A stretch of DNA of 18,198 nucleotides from an uncultured Spirochaetaceae bacterium. Lineage in GTDB: Bacteria; Spirochaetota; Spirochaetia; Sphaerochaetales; Sphaerochaetaceae. Made by a program: the position numbers and the translations under genes. Under the pieces are notes generated by a model, which saw only the letters and a list, made by a program, of their open reading frames with translations, was not told the DNA's origin and did not search any database. Positions 8,125 to 14,707 of the stretch are shown here, piece after piece. The stretch is from positions 1 to 18,198 of the forward strand of contig CANRIJ010000014.1 in NCBI GenBank assembly GCA_947630635.1. Direction: 5' to 3'. The first letter of the stretch is position 1; each line of letters begins with the position of its first letter.

Positions 8125-8225
8125 TACTGCAGACAAAAGCTGCAAGAGTGCATTCGCGGTTTTTGCCGCAAACGACTAAGGCAGTCCCTCTTCTAGGCAA
8201 CCTGGATAACCATTCAAGCCTCTGA
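8101..8225 (-). ncRNA. unassigned structured small RNA or argG leader
   Basis: About 125 bases on the minus strand can fold into several stems. These are AGGC/GCCU with inner UGG/CCA (8195-8221); GACU/AGUC (8174-8186) as an alternative near a 9-bp stem with two G-U pairs (arms 8151-8159 and 8166-8174); and AAGAG/CUCUU closing these (8144-8148 with 8188-8192). A UGCAG/CUGCA hairpin (8128-8144) and an intrinsic terminator follow. A promoter precedes it and no open frame fits. It reads toward argG, so it is either a stand-alone small RNA or a terminated leader of argG. I compared it from memory with 6S, SRP, tmRNA, RNase P, T-box and common riboswitches and found no convincing match. Confidence 0.6.
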
Positions 8226-8230
8226 TTACC

Positions 8231-8259
8231 TAATTAACATAAGAAAAATATTTTGTAAA
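8231..8259 (-). promoter_or_regulatory. sigma-70-type promoter of the structured RNA
   Basis: On the minus strand TTTACA (8254-8259) and TAATTA (8231-8236) are separated by exactly 17 bases. Transcription would begin near 8224-8225, just before the first RNA stem. Confidence 0.55.
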
Positions 8260-8295
8260 TATGAAACTTATATAAATTTTATGAATATCTATATA

Positions 8296-8429
8296 ATTCG
8301 GCTCTTTTATTTTGTTGCTCTGTAAAAAACTGACACTTTTGCTAATTTTGAAAATAATGCAAATTTCAAGTTTTCTATTGAATGTGAAGAAAATGCTCTC
8401 ATTTGGCACTTTATTTCTGTTGGTATCAA
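8296..8429. other. AT-rich intergenic stretch without a recognisable feature
   Basis: This part of the gap between argG and the membrane-protein gene is AT-rich. I see no convincing gene, RNA or repeat in it. A minus-strand open frame across 8230-8451 has no plausible start context, is of low complexity and overlaps the RNA promoter. Confidence 0.6.
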
Positions 8430-8458
8430 TTGAAGCTGAGAGTTCTCTCAAATAGAAT
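8430..8458 (+). promoter_or_regulatory. promoter with palindrome in its spacer, upstream of the membrane-protein gene
   Basis: TTGAAG (8430-8435) and TAGAAT (8453-8458) are separated by 17 bases. Inside the spacer lies a perfect palindrome TGAGAG-TT-CTCTCA (8437-8450) that could be an operator. Transcription would begin around 8464-8467, essentially at the ATG, so the message may be leaderless. Confidence 0.55.
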
Positions 8459-8466
8459 CTTTATAT

Positions 8467-9243
8467 ATGACCGGTTTCTTTATTAAGAAGGCTTTCTTTG
8501 ATGGATGGGATAATTTCATAGGCATTCTCTTGCAGAATCTTATATTTATGGCACTTCTGAGCTTTGCGCTCTTATCTGTCTTCATTTCAGAGTACTCATA
8601 TCTTTTGATGTATGGAGTCTTAGCAGTTATCCTCTTTGCTTCTTGCCTCTTTATGGGTGGAACATCAAACGCAGTTTTCAATTACTCAAATTATGACAAG
8701 ACTACTTGGGAGCCATTTCTAAAGGGAATCAAGAGAAATATCAGACACTCGCTTTTATTCTTTCTCTTGATGGTTCTCTTCTCGCTTGTTCTCATAGTGG
8801 CTCTTCCATTCTATATGAGTATGAGCGGCGTTATGGGAATAGCCCTGACTGTTATTCTCTTCTGGGTGATCTTGGCCTTTGTTCTGGCAATGCCATATTA
8901 CTATCCTCTCATGAACCTTCTCCCTGGAGATGGTCCTTTGAAGACTCTCAAAAAGTGCTTTATTGTTGTTGCAGACAATATTGGCTTCTCATTCTTTTTC
9001 CTCTTATACAATATCTTCTGCCTTGTCCTATCTGTCTTCACACTTGGCATGATTCCTGGACTAGTCGGAATGATGCTTGCTTCTCAGGATGCAATAAAGC
9101 TTCTGATGAAGAAATATGACTGGATTGAGGAGAATCCAGATGCAAATAGAAAGAAGGTTCCTTGGAGTGAACTCTTATTTGAGGAGAAGGAAAAGGTAGG
9201 ACCGCGATCGATAAAGTCTATGCTTTTCCCATGGAAATACTGA
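8467..9243 (+). CDS. polytopic membrane protein of unknown function
   Basis: I do not recognise the family with confidence. The 258-residue protein has about five or six hydrophobic segments, near residues 18-40, 45-65, 95-117, 122-148 and a long stretch at 170-205. The cytoplasmic-looking parts are a WEPFLKGIKRNIRHS loop and a basic and acidic C-terminal tail. The pattern recalls small bacterial integral membrane proteins of the YesL/DUF624 type, but this is impression only. No Shine-Dalgarno site precedes the ATG, and a promoter lies so close that the transcript may have no leader. It is separated by a single base from the CYTH-RNase HI gene, so the two are co-transcribed. Confidence 0.85.
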   Translation: MTGFFIKKAFFDGWDNFIGILLQNLIFMALLSFALLSVFISEYSYLLMYGVLAVILFASCLFMGGTSNAVFNYSNYDKTTWEPFLKGIKRNIRHSLLFFLLMVLFSLVLIVALPFYMSMSGVMGIALTVILFWVILAFVLAMPYYYPLMNLLPGDGPLKTLKKCFIVVADNIGFSFFFLLYNIFCLVLSVFTLGMIPGLVGMMLASQDAIKLLMKKYDWIEENPDANRKKVPWSELLFEEKEKVGPRSIKSMLFPWKY

Positions 9244-9244
9244 C

Positions 9245-10216
9245 ATGAGAGAGGTTGAGCTTAAGGCACGGGTCAGCGATTATGAAGGCGTGAAGGCCCA
9301 TCTTGATAGTGTTGCAGGTCCCGGAAGAACTGTAGAAAAGCGGGATCACTATTTCAGAATTGCCTCTGAAGAGAGGCCCTCGCTTAGAATCAGAAACAAC
9401 AATGGCATTTTGGAGTTTACGGCAAAGAAGGACCAAAAGAGGGGTGATAATGAGGACAATCTTGAGTATGAGTTTAACGCTCCCTCAAGCGAGTTAGAGG
9501 ATGCTGTTCTTTTCTTTCATGCCCTTGGATACCATGACTACTTTTTAAAGATAAAAAATGGGTTTGACTGGACTTATAAGGACATTCATATAGAACTATT
9601 GAATGTAAATGATCTCGGATGGTTCTTGGAGCTTGAGGCTCTCCTGCCATTTGACTCTGGAGAGGTAGAGGAGAAAAGGGCACTGGAGGCCATATACTCG
9701 ATTTTCAATGAGTGCTCTGTGCCACTTGATTCTATTGAGAAGAGAAGCTATAGGTCCATGATTCTGGATTATGACAAGAAAATCGTGGTTTATACCGATG
9801 GCGGGGCAAAGGGGAATCCCGGTCCTGGCGGCTGGGCCTATGCAATATTTATAAAAGACGCTCTTCTTAAAAAGGGCTCTGGCGGCGAGGAGCTGACAAC
9901 TAATAACAGAATGGAGCTAATTGCTGTTATCAGCGCACTTGAGTATCTGATTGACTATAAATACAAGAGCTGCGAGATCAAGACTGACAGCCAGTACGTA
10001 AAAAACGGAATTACCGATTGGATTGAGAAGTGGAAGAGAAATGGCTGGAAGAGCGCCTCGGGTATGGTTAAGAACAAAGACCTATGGGTAAGGCTTGACG
10101 AGCTTGTACATAGAATCGATGTCAAGTTCTCCTGGGTAAAGGGACACTCAGGTGTTGAGGGCAATGAGATTTGCGATTCTCTGGTGAAGATGGAATTTGA
10201 GAAGTTCTCTCTCTAG
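9245..10216 (+). CDS. fusion of CYTH (triphosphate tunnel) domain and ribonuclease HI
   Basis: Residues 1-172 form a CYTH domain: EVELK (3-7) gives the ExExK motif, followed by DHYFRI, R48-x-R50, EFTAKK, EYEF (74-77) and the late LELE (128-131). CYTH enzymes act on triphosphates (thiamine triphosphatase, tripolyphosphatase, class IV adenylate cyclase). Residues 177-323 form RNase HI with all catalytic residues: D185 in YTDGG, E224 in RMEL, D248 in KTDSQ, H301 in KGHSG and D311. RNase HI removes RNA from RNA/DNA hybrids. The frame is continuous across the junction. The ATG follows the upstream stop by one base without a strong ribosome site, pointing to coupling. Both domains look intact; which triphosphate the CYTH part uses is unknown. 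Confidence 0.93.
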   Translation: MREVELKARVSDYEGVKAHLDSVAGPGRTVEKRDHYFRIASEERPSLRIRNNNGILEFTAKKDQKRGDNEDNLEYEFNAPSSELEDAVLFFHALGYHDYFLKIKNGFDWTYKDIHIELLNVNDLGWFLELEALLPFDSGEVEEKRALEAIYSIFNECSVPLDSIEKRSYRSMILDYDKKIVVYTDGGAKGNPGPGGWAYAIFIKDALLKKGSGGEELTTNNRMELIAVISALEYLIDYKYKSCEIKTDSQYVKNGITDWIEKWKRNGWKSASGMVKNKDLWVRLDELVHRIDVKFSWVKGHSGVEGNEICDSLVKMEFEKFSL

Positions 10217-10905
10217 TTTGGCTGATATGAGGTAGACTCTCCAGGAGCTATTCTTGCCTCTTCGCTCTCTTCGTTTTCTTCGCCCTCGTCTTTTTGGATT
10301 CTTTCTTTGAAGATCTCGTCGAAGCTTGGAAGCTCTCTTGGATGGTCTTTTTCTTCGTCTTCACTGATGTTTATATAGCCTTGATTGGAAATTGATGCAA
10401 AAAATGGAGAAGTCAGGGCAAGAACAGAGAGGGCAGTAGTGTTTCTCGGGTCTCTGTCAAGGAGCTTTTTTGCCTCAGTCTCTGCTTCCTCATCCCGTGA
10501 GAAATCAGATAGGCTCTTTATAAGCATTTCTCTGATTTCTTTGTTTCCAGGGTCTTTTTCTATTATCTCTTTGAGTTTGTCAAAGTATCTCTCAATAAGA
10601 CCGGTTTCTCTGTATATATATGCTTCTAGATAGTCAAACCTGATATACCTCGGGAATTTCTCCTCTCCCTCTTTAACTACCGCCAGAGAAGAAGTGAAGT
10701 CTCCATCCTCAATATATGAGTAGGCGAGGTTATAGAGAATCCTATGCGTTGGATCAATTCTCTCCCTGCTCTCTTCATATATTGCCGCAGCCTCTCTTCC
10801 TTTTTCTTTCGAGGCGTTTATAATGGTGCTTTTTTCCTCCTCTGTGCTCTGGCAGGAGAGAAGAACAAAGACTGAGATAAGGCTAATCAAGAACAGTTTT
10901 CTCAA
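10213..10905 (-). CDS. TPR-containing lipoprotein, TTG start
   Basis: The signal peptide ends in a lipobox LLSC (15-18), so Cys18 is the probable lipidation site. Residues about 55-165 show tetratricopeptide-like helical repeats (NLAYSYIEDGDF, then YLEAYIYRETG, then the AKKLLDRDPRNTTALSVLA pattern), which usually mediate protein contacts. The C-terminal 50 residues are acidic and probably disordered. The start is TTG at 10903-10905, inside the end of the preceding gene (23-base overlap), with AGG about nine bases upstream. Its TAG overlaps the TAG of the convergent CYTH-RNase HI gene in a shared CTAG. The partner and precise role cannot be deduced. Confidence 0.85.
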   Translation of the reverse strand: MRKLFLISLISVFVLLSCQSTEEEKSTIINASKEKGREAAAIYEESRERIDPTHRILYNLAYSYIEDGDFTSSLAVVKEGEEKFPRYIRFDYLEAYIYRETGLIERYFDKLKEIIEKDPGNKEIREMLIKSLSDFSRDEEAETEAKKLLDRDPRNTTALSVLALTSPFFASISNQGYINISEDEEKDHPRELPSFDEIFKERIQKDEGEENEESEEARIAPGESTSYQPN

Positions 10906-11938
10906 TTTCTCTTACCTGATCTCTGTAGAGGTTATTGATTGTGCTTCCGTAGTCTGCAATGAGCTGAATCATATTTCTCTCTTTTCCCGGAAGGTCTCTT
11001 CCATTGAGTCTGTCACCTGCATCCCCGAGCCCTGGAAGTATATATGCGCTCTCATTTAATACTGGGTCCATCCATAATGTGAATACCTCTGCCCCCTCAA
11101 GTGCCCTTGTTATTCTTATCGATCCCTTTAGGGCAGAGATTATGTTTATTGCGATTATCGATTTTGGCTTAACACCGATTTTCTCAAGATATTTGCTTAT
11201 GGTAATCAGCGATCCGCCTGTTGCATTCATAGGGTCTGCAAAAATGAGATTCTTGCCATCAAGCTCATTTTTGTCAAAGAAGGATCTTTTCAGATCAAGC
11301 ACATATCTCATGTCTTTCTCTTTTCTGCTCTCGTCTCTCTTTATCCTGAAGAGGGCAAATGGAGTTATGATCTCGTCTTTGCTGTAATCCTCAAACTCCT
11401 TCGAGATAATCATTGATGGCAAAAGCGCTCCGCGAAGCATGACGCACATTATAGAGGAACTTGCCATATTATCGATATCTGGCACTCTATGAACCGCATA
11501 GTTCTGAGTGGGATTATCAACCGGTGTCTTTTGGATAATCGATCTCTTTTTTGGCAGGGCTCTTCCTGTAAAGGCATGCGAGAACATGAGCTCATATGCT
11601 CTTTGGATATAATAGAGAAATTCGTCTCTCTCTGTCTTTGGATTTCTCAGCTTTGATATTATCCTAGATGCCTCTCCATGCATCTCTTTTGGCGTTTCAA
11701 AAGAAAAGACATGTATATTCTTATGCTTTCTGACTATTCTCTTGAGTTCAGTTCCTATCTCTTTTGCGTTTTCTGCAATTCTATCTGCAGTTTTCTGACT
11801 TTTGTCTTTTTCGTATTCAGAAAAGAGAGATAGGCTTTTGCTATATAGACTCTCGATTTCTGCTATGTCGCTTCTATCTTCTTCTTTAAGGTACCCATCC
11901 AGCTCTGGTGCCTCCAAGAAAACCTTATTTTCATCCAT
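10883..11938 (-). CDS. upp: uracil phosphoribosyltransferase-like protein with N-terminal extension
   Basis: Upp salvages uracil with PRPP to UMP. The C-terminal two thirds carry the family core: an SKLRNPKTERDEF segment like the LRD-x-x-T-x-x-x-EF of Upp, a modified VPILRAG reading CVMLRGALLP, the PRPP-binding DPMNATGGS (235-243) and the uracil-binding PGLGDAGDRLNG (302-313). Typical Upp has about 209 residues; here about 80 charged, helix-prone residues precede the core and the total is 351. I chose the ATG at 11938; an in-frame TTG at 11956 would add six residues, and neither has a clear Shine-Dalgarno site. It is followed by the overlapping TPR lipoprotein gene. Function as Upp is likely but not certain given the changed LRAG motif. 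Confidence 0.85.
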   Translation of the reverse strand: MDENKVFLEAPELDGYLKEEDRSDIAEIESLYSKSLSLFSEYEKDKSQKTADRIAENAKEIGTELKRIVRKHKNIHVFSFETPKEMHGEASRIISKLRNPKTERDEFLYYIQRAYELMFSHAFTGRALPKKRSIIQKTPVDNPTQNYAVHRVPDIDNMASSSIMCVMLRGALLPSMIISKEFEDYSKDEIITPFALFRIKRDESRKEKDMRYVLDLKRSFFDKNELDGKNLIFADPMNATGGSLITISKYLEKIGVKPKSIIAINIISALKGSIRITRALEGAEVFTLWMDPVLNESAYILPGLGDAGDRLNGRDLPGKERNMIQLIADYGSTINNLYRDQVREIEKTVLD

Positions 11939-11956
11939 ATTCTGAGAATATCCCAA

Positions 11957-11986
11957 TTGAGATTACATAACAACTTTGCCTTTAAT
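11957..11986 (+). promoter_or_regulatory. promoter of the adk operon
   Basis: TTGAGA (11957-11962) and TTTAAT (11981-11986) are separated by 18 bases. The predicted start near 11993 gives a leader of about 35 bases with a strong GTGGAGG ribosome site before adk. It lies in the divergent gap with the upp-like gene. Confidence 0.5.
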
Positions 11987-12027
11987 TCATATTGCCTTTT
12001 TGGTACTATTCAAGTGGAGGATTATTT

Positions 12028-12654
12028 ATGAATCTTGTATTTTTGGGCCCTCCGGGGGCAGGAAAGGGAACGGTTGCAGCAATAGCAAAAGAGGCATTAG
12101 GCGTTCCGCATATATCAACAGGCGACCTATTTAGGGAGAATATTAAGAATGAGACTCCACTTGGAAAGGAAGTAAAGGAGATTATGGCCAAGGGCGAGCT
12201 TGTGCCCGATGATGTTACTGTTAAGATGGTCAAGGAGAGACTGAGGAATCCAGATTGCAAAAATGGCTATATTCTCGATGGCTTTCCAAGGACTATCTAT
12301 CAGGCTGATGAGCTTGAGAAATTCTCAAAGGTCGACTATGCAGTCAATTTCGAGCTTGATAGCGAGACTATCGTAAAGAGACTCTCTGGAAGAAGAATCT
12401 GTAAGTCGACTGGGAAAATCTATCATATTGTCAGCAATCCTCCAAAGGTTGAGGGAATTGACGATGAGACGGGAGAGCCTTTAATTCAGAGAGATGACGA
12501 CAAGGAAGAGGCAATCAAGCACAGGCTTGAAGTCTATGATAAGCAGACTGCCCCTTTAATCGACTATTACAAGAAGAGGGGACTTCTCTTTAATATCGAT
12601 GCTTCTGCATCTCCTGAGGCATCGCTCAAGAAAATTGAAAAACTCGCAAAATAG
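12028..12654 (+). CDS. adk: adenylate kinase
   Basis: Adk interconverts ATP plus AMP and two ADP. The P-loop GPPGAGKGT (residues 7-15) opens the protein. It is followed by STGDLFR (AMP-binding), DGFPRT and the long-form LID domain beginning SGRRICKSTGKIYH and continuing NPPKVEG. The LID lacks the four-cysteine zinc site found in many Gram-positive enzymes and resembles the zinc-free E. coli type. Length is 208 aa from the ATG at 12028, which has GTGGAGG seven bases upstream. A further upstream in-frame start would lack this site and add residues unlike the family. The stop is immediately followed by the GH13 start codon. Confidence 0.97.
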   Translation: MNLVFLGPPGAGKGTVAAIAKEALGVPHISTGDLFRENIKNETPLGKEVKEIMAKGELVPDDVTVKMVKERLRNPDCKNGYILDGFPRTIYQADELEKFSKVDYAVNFELDSETIVKRLSGRRICKSTGKIYHIVSNPPKVEGIDDETGEPLIQRDDDKEEAIKHRLEVYDKQTAPLIDYYKKRGLLFNIDASASPEASLKKIEKLAK

Positions 12655-14499
12655 ATGGATATAAAGGCCTTTTCAGCTTTTTCAAAGGAATTTGTAGAGC
12701 CTCTTTTTCCTAAAAAGGGCGAAGAGGTTACTCTTAGCGCTGCATTTTCAGAAAAGCCTGAATGGGCTTTGATTTTCTATGATACAGATGATGGTCTATA
12801 TCATAGAGAGCCAATTTCTGAATCAGGTCATTTTGCAGGCTCATACCTTTATAGCGCCAAGGTCAGAGTGTCGCATGATGACTCTCCATTTAGATACTAT
12901 TTCTGCTTTGGGTGCGATAATAGAAGTTTTTATCTATCAAAGGAGGGCATAACAAGAAATGCTCCCTCCTTGGTAAATAGATTCTCTTTGATAAAGAATC
13001 TGGATGCTCCTTCTTGGGTAGAGGGCTCTGTGTGCTATCAGATATTCCCTGATAGATTCAATTCAGGCGACCCTTCTGTTGGAGCCAAAGAGGGAGAGTA
13101 TGAGTTTGACGGAGCACTTGTTACAACCCCTCCCTTTGGCTCTGTTCCAAAGCCTTATGAAGAGTCAAGGTGCATAGATTTTCAAAATGGGGATCTAAAG
13201 GGCATAGAGGACAAAATCGGCTATCTTAAGAGTCTTGGGGTCGATGTTGTATACTTAAACCCAATTACTGCCTCAATGACAGTTCATAGATTTGATTCTA
13301 TAGATTACATGAGAGTCGATCCCAAGCTGGGAGGAGATGAGGCTCTCATTTCCCTTATAGAAAAGCTTCATGAGAATGGCATTAGAATCGTTGTGGATAT
13401 ATCCATTAACCATGTCTCTTCCTCATCCCCTTGGTTTTTAAGAGCAGAGGCGAATAAAGAATGTCAGGAGCGAGAGTACTTTATCTTTGATGAGAGTGGG
13501 AATGCACGTCGTTGGCAGGGCGTTGGGACTCTTGTCCAGCTAAATTATAAAAGCGATAGTCTAAGAGACTTGGTCTACAGGTCAGAGGAAAGCGCCCTGA
13601 AGAAATTCATAAAGCTCCCGTTTAATCAGGATGGATGGCGTCTTGATGTGGCTCCAGAGCTTGGAAGAGCAGGATCTGTTCAGCTTACAGCTGAAGTCTG
13701 GAGAGAGGTCAGAAAGCATCTCAAGCGAGTCAAGAGCGATCTATACCTAGTTGGTGAGGACTGGGATGACAGCAGAGACTATCTTGAGGGAGATATGTGG
13801 GATGCCACGATGAACTACTATGGCTCTGGGAGAATTCTAAGGTCCTTTCTAGGCGAGAAGGATAGGTTTCTCTCCTCTGGCTGGGGACAGTCGCCTGAAA
13901 AGGAGAGAGCGTGGAGTGGCTTTGAGGCAGCTAGGGCCTTAAATGAGGCTTTTTTCTCTCAAGAGGGACAGATGCCATATTTCCAGATGAATCTGATTGA
14001 CTCTCATGATACTCCTCGATTCCACCTAAATAGTGATGTGTTTGACATTGATACCTATATTGGAGTCAATGTGGCGCTCTTTATGATTCCAGGAATGCCA
14101 AGTATCTATTATGGCGATGAGATTCTCTTAGGAGGAAGACTTCACGAGGTAGAGGGCGCAAGGTATCCCATGCAGTGGGATGAGAAGAAGTGGAATACCA
14201 AGGTCAAGGATGCCATATCAAGACTCTCCGAAATCAGGAAGATGAGTGGTTTTTCCTATTCTTCCTTCATTTCTGAGGGATTGGATGACGAGGCTTTTAT
14301 AATTCTTCGTCTAAGCTCTGAAAGATCATATCTTGCAGCTATAAATAGAGGAGGAAAGAGAGAGCTCTCATTTTCTAGCCCATTTATTCCAAAGCATAGA
14401 GCTAGACTCCTCTTTGGTCATGGCTCTGCTAGACTTGAAGGCGATTCTCTAATAATCGACTTAGAGGATAAGTCATCTCTTGTTATTCTTCTTGAGTAG
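12655..14499 (+). CDS. GH13 alpha-glucan hydrolase, neopullulanase/cyclomaltodextrinase-like
   Basis: A family 13 glycoside hydrolase acting on alpha-glucans or maltodextrins. Residues 1-115 look like a beta-sandwich N-domain of the kind found in neopullulanase-type enzymes. The barrel then begins with YQIFPDRFNSGDP (128-140). The four conserved regions are DISINH (248-253), GWRLD with nucleophile D331, VGE with acid/base E368 and DSHD with D452. A C-terminal beta domain follows. There is no signal peptide, so it should work in the cytoplasm on imported or stored glucans. The start ATG directly follows the adk stop, with no separate promoter visible, so it is co-expressed with adk. Exact substrate specificity cannot be read from sequence. 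Confidence 0.9.
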   Translation: MDIKAFSAFSKEFVEPLFPKKGEEVTLSAAFSEKPEWALIFYDTDDGLYHREPISESGHFAGSYLYSAKVRVSHDDSPFRYYFCFGCDNRSFYLSKEGITRNAPSLVNRFSLIKNLDAPSWVEGSVCYQIFPDRFNSGDPSVGAKEGEYEFDGALVTTPPFGSVPKPYEESRCIDFQNGDLKGIEDKIGYLKSLGVDVVYLNPITASMTVHRFDSIDYMRVDPKLGGDEALISLIEKLHENGIRIVVDISINHVSSSSPWFLRAEANKECQEREYFIFDESGNARRWQGVGTLVQLNYKSDSLRDLVYRSEESALKKFIKLPFNQDGWRLDVAPELGRAGSVQLTAEVWREVRKHLKRVKSDLYLVGEDWDDSRDYLEGDMWDATMNYYGSGRILRSFLGEKDRFLSSGWGQSPEKERAWSGFEAARALNEAFFSQEGQMPYFQMNLIDSHDTPRFHLNSDVFDIDTYIGVNVALFMIPGMPSIYYGDEILLGGRLHEVEGARYPMQWDEKKWNTKVKDAISRLSEIRKMSGFSYSSFISEGLDDEAFIILRLSSERSYLAAINRGGKRELSFSSPFIPKHRARLLFGHGSARLEGDSLIIDLEDKSSLVILLE

Positions 14500-14506
14500 G
14501 ATGCTA

Positions 14507-14535
14507 TTGACAGATTTTTTATCATGACTTAGATT
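14507..14535 (+). promoter_or_regulatory. tRNA-Val promoter
   Basis: A perfect TTGACA (14507-14512) and TAGATT (14530-14535) are separated by 17 bases. The start would fall near 14542, just ahead of the mature tRNA. Confidence 0.8.
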
Positions 14536-14544
14536 TTCAAGAGC

Positions 14545-14616
14545 GGAGGATTAGCTCAGCGGGAGAGCGCTTGCCTTACAAGCAAGATGTCACAAGTTCA
14601 ATCCTTGTATCCTCCA
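14545..14616 (+). tRNA. tRNA-Val (anticodon UAC)
   Basis: A full cloverleaf is visible. The acceptor GGAGGAT (14545-14551) pairs with ATCCTCC (14609-14615), and the D-stem is GCTC/GAGC. The anticodon stem CTTGC/GCAAG encloses loop CTTACAA with anticodon TAC at 14577-14579, and the T-stem ACAAG/CTTGT encloses TTCAATC. The discriminator is A; the terminal CCA is not encoded and must be added after transcription. It has its own promoter and terminator. Confidence 0.97.
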
Positions 14617-14621
14617 TAGAT

Positions 14622-14642
14622 GGGACCTTGGGTCCTTTTTTT
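14622..14642 (+). terminator. terminator after tRNA-Val
   Basis: GGACC and GGTCC form a 5-bp stem (six with a G-U pair) around TTG, followed by seven T. It starts a few bases after the tRNA and could also end any read-through from the adk-GH13 operon. Confidence 0.85.
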
Positions 14643-14707
14643 ATTAGTCGTCTCTCTCTTTCTTTGCCTTGCTTTTAATTTGGCCCTCATTATGTTTTAA
14701 TTTTCAT

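Larger units (their letters stand above)
8051..8292. repeat. 15-bp inverted repeat flanking the argG-upstream RNA
   Basis: ATAGATATTCATAAA at 8051-8065 is repeated exactly in inverted orientation at 8278-8292. Three further T:A positions match after a one-base insertion. The left arm overlaps the ARG box. The arms enclose the promoter, body and terminator of the small RNA. The local AT richness raises the chance of coincidence, but a 15-bp exact match within 250 bp is unlikely by chance. Confidence 0.6.

Noticed and set aside
8101..8225. SAM-I riboswitch, because the RNA contains GAGGGACTGCC, similar to the SAM-I GAGGGACTGG segment
   Set aside because: The remaining SAM-I core, including the GATGAA and CGGCAACC elements in the right order, the kink-turn and pseudoknot, is missing, and argG is not a methionine gene.
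8101..8225. 6S RNA, SRP RNA, tmRNA, RNase P RNA or T-box
   Set aside because: Too short and not rod-like for 6S, no GGAA apical loop of SRP RNA, no tRNA-like ends, no RNase P core, and no T-box sequence.
8230..8451. Minus-strand open frame of about 73 codons upstream of argG
   Set aside because: Low-complexity composition, no ribosome site, no recognisable motif, and it runs through the promoter of the structured RNA.
8706..9119. Alternative plus-strand frame inside the membrane-protein gene
   Set aside because: Out-of-frame shadow, rich in Cys and Ser, with no independent start signal.
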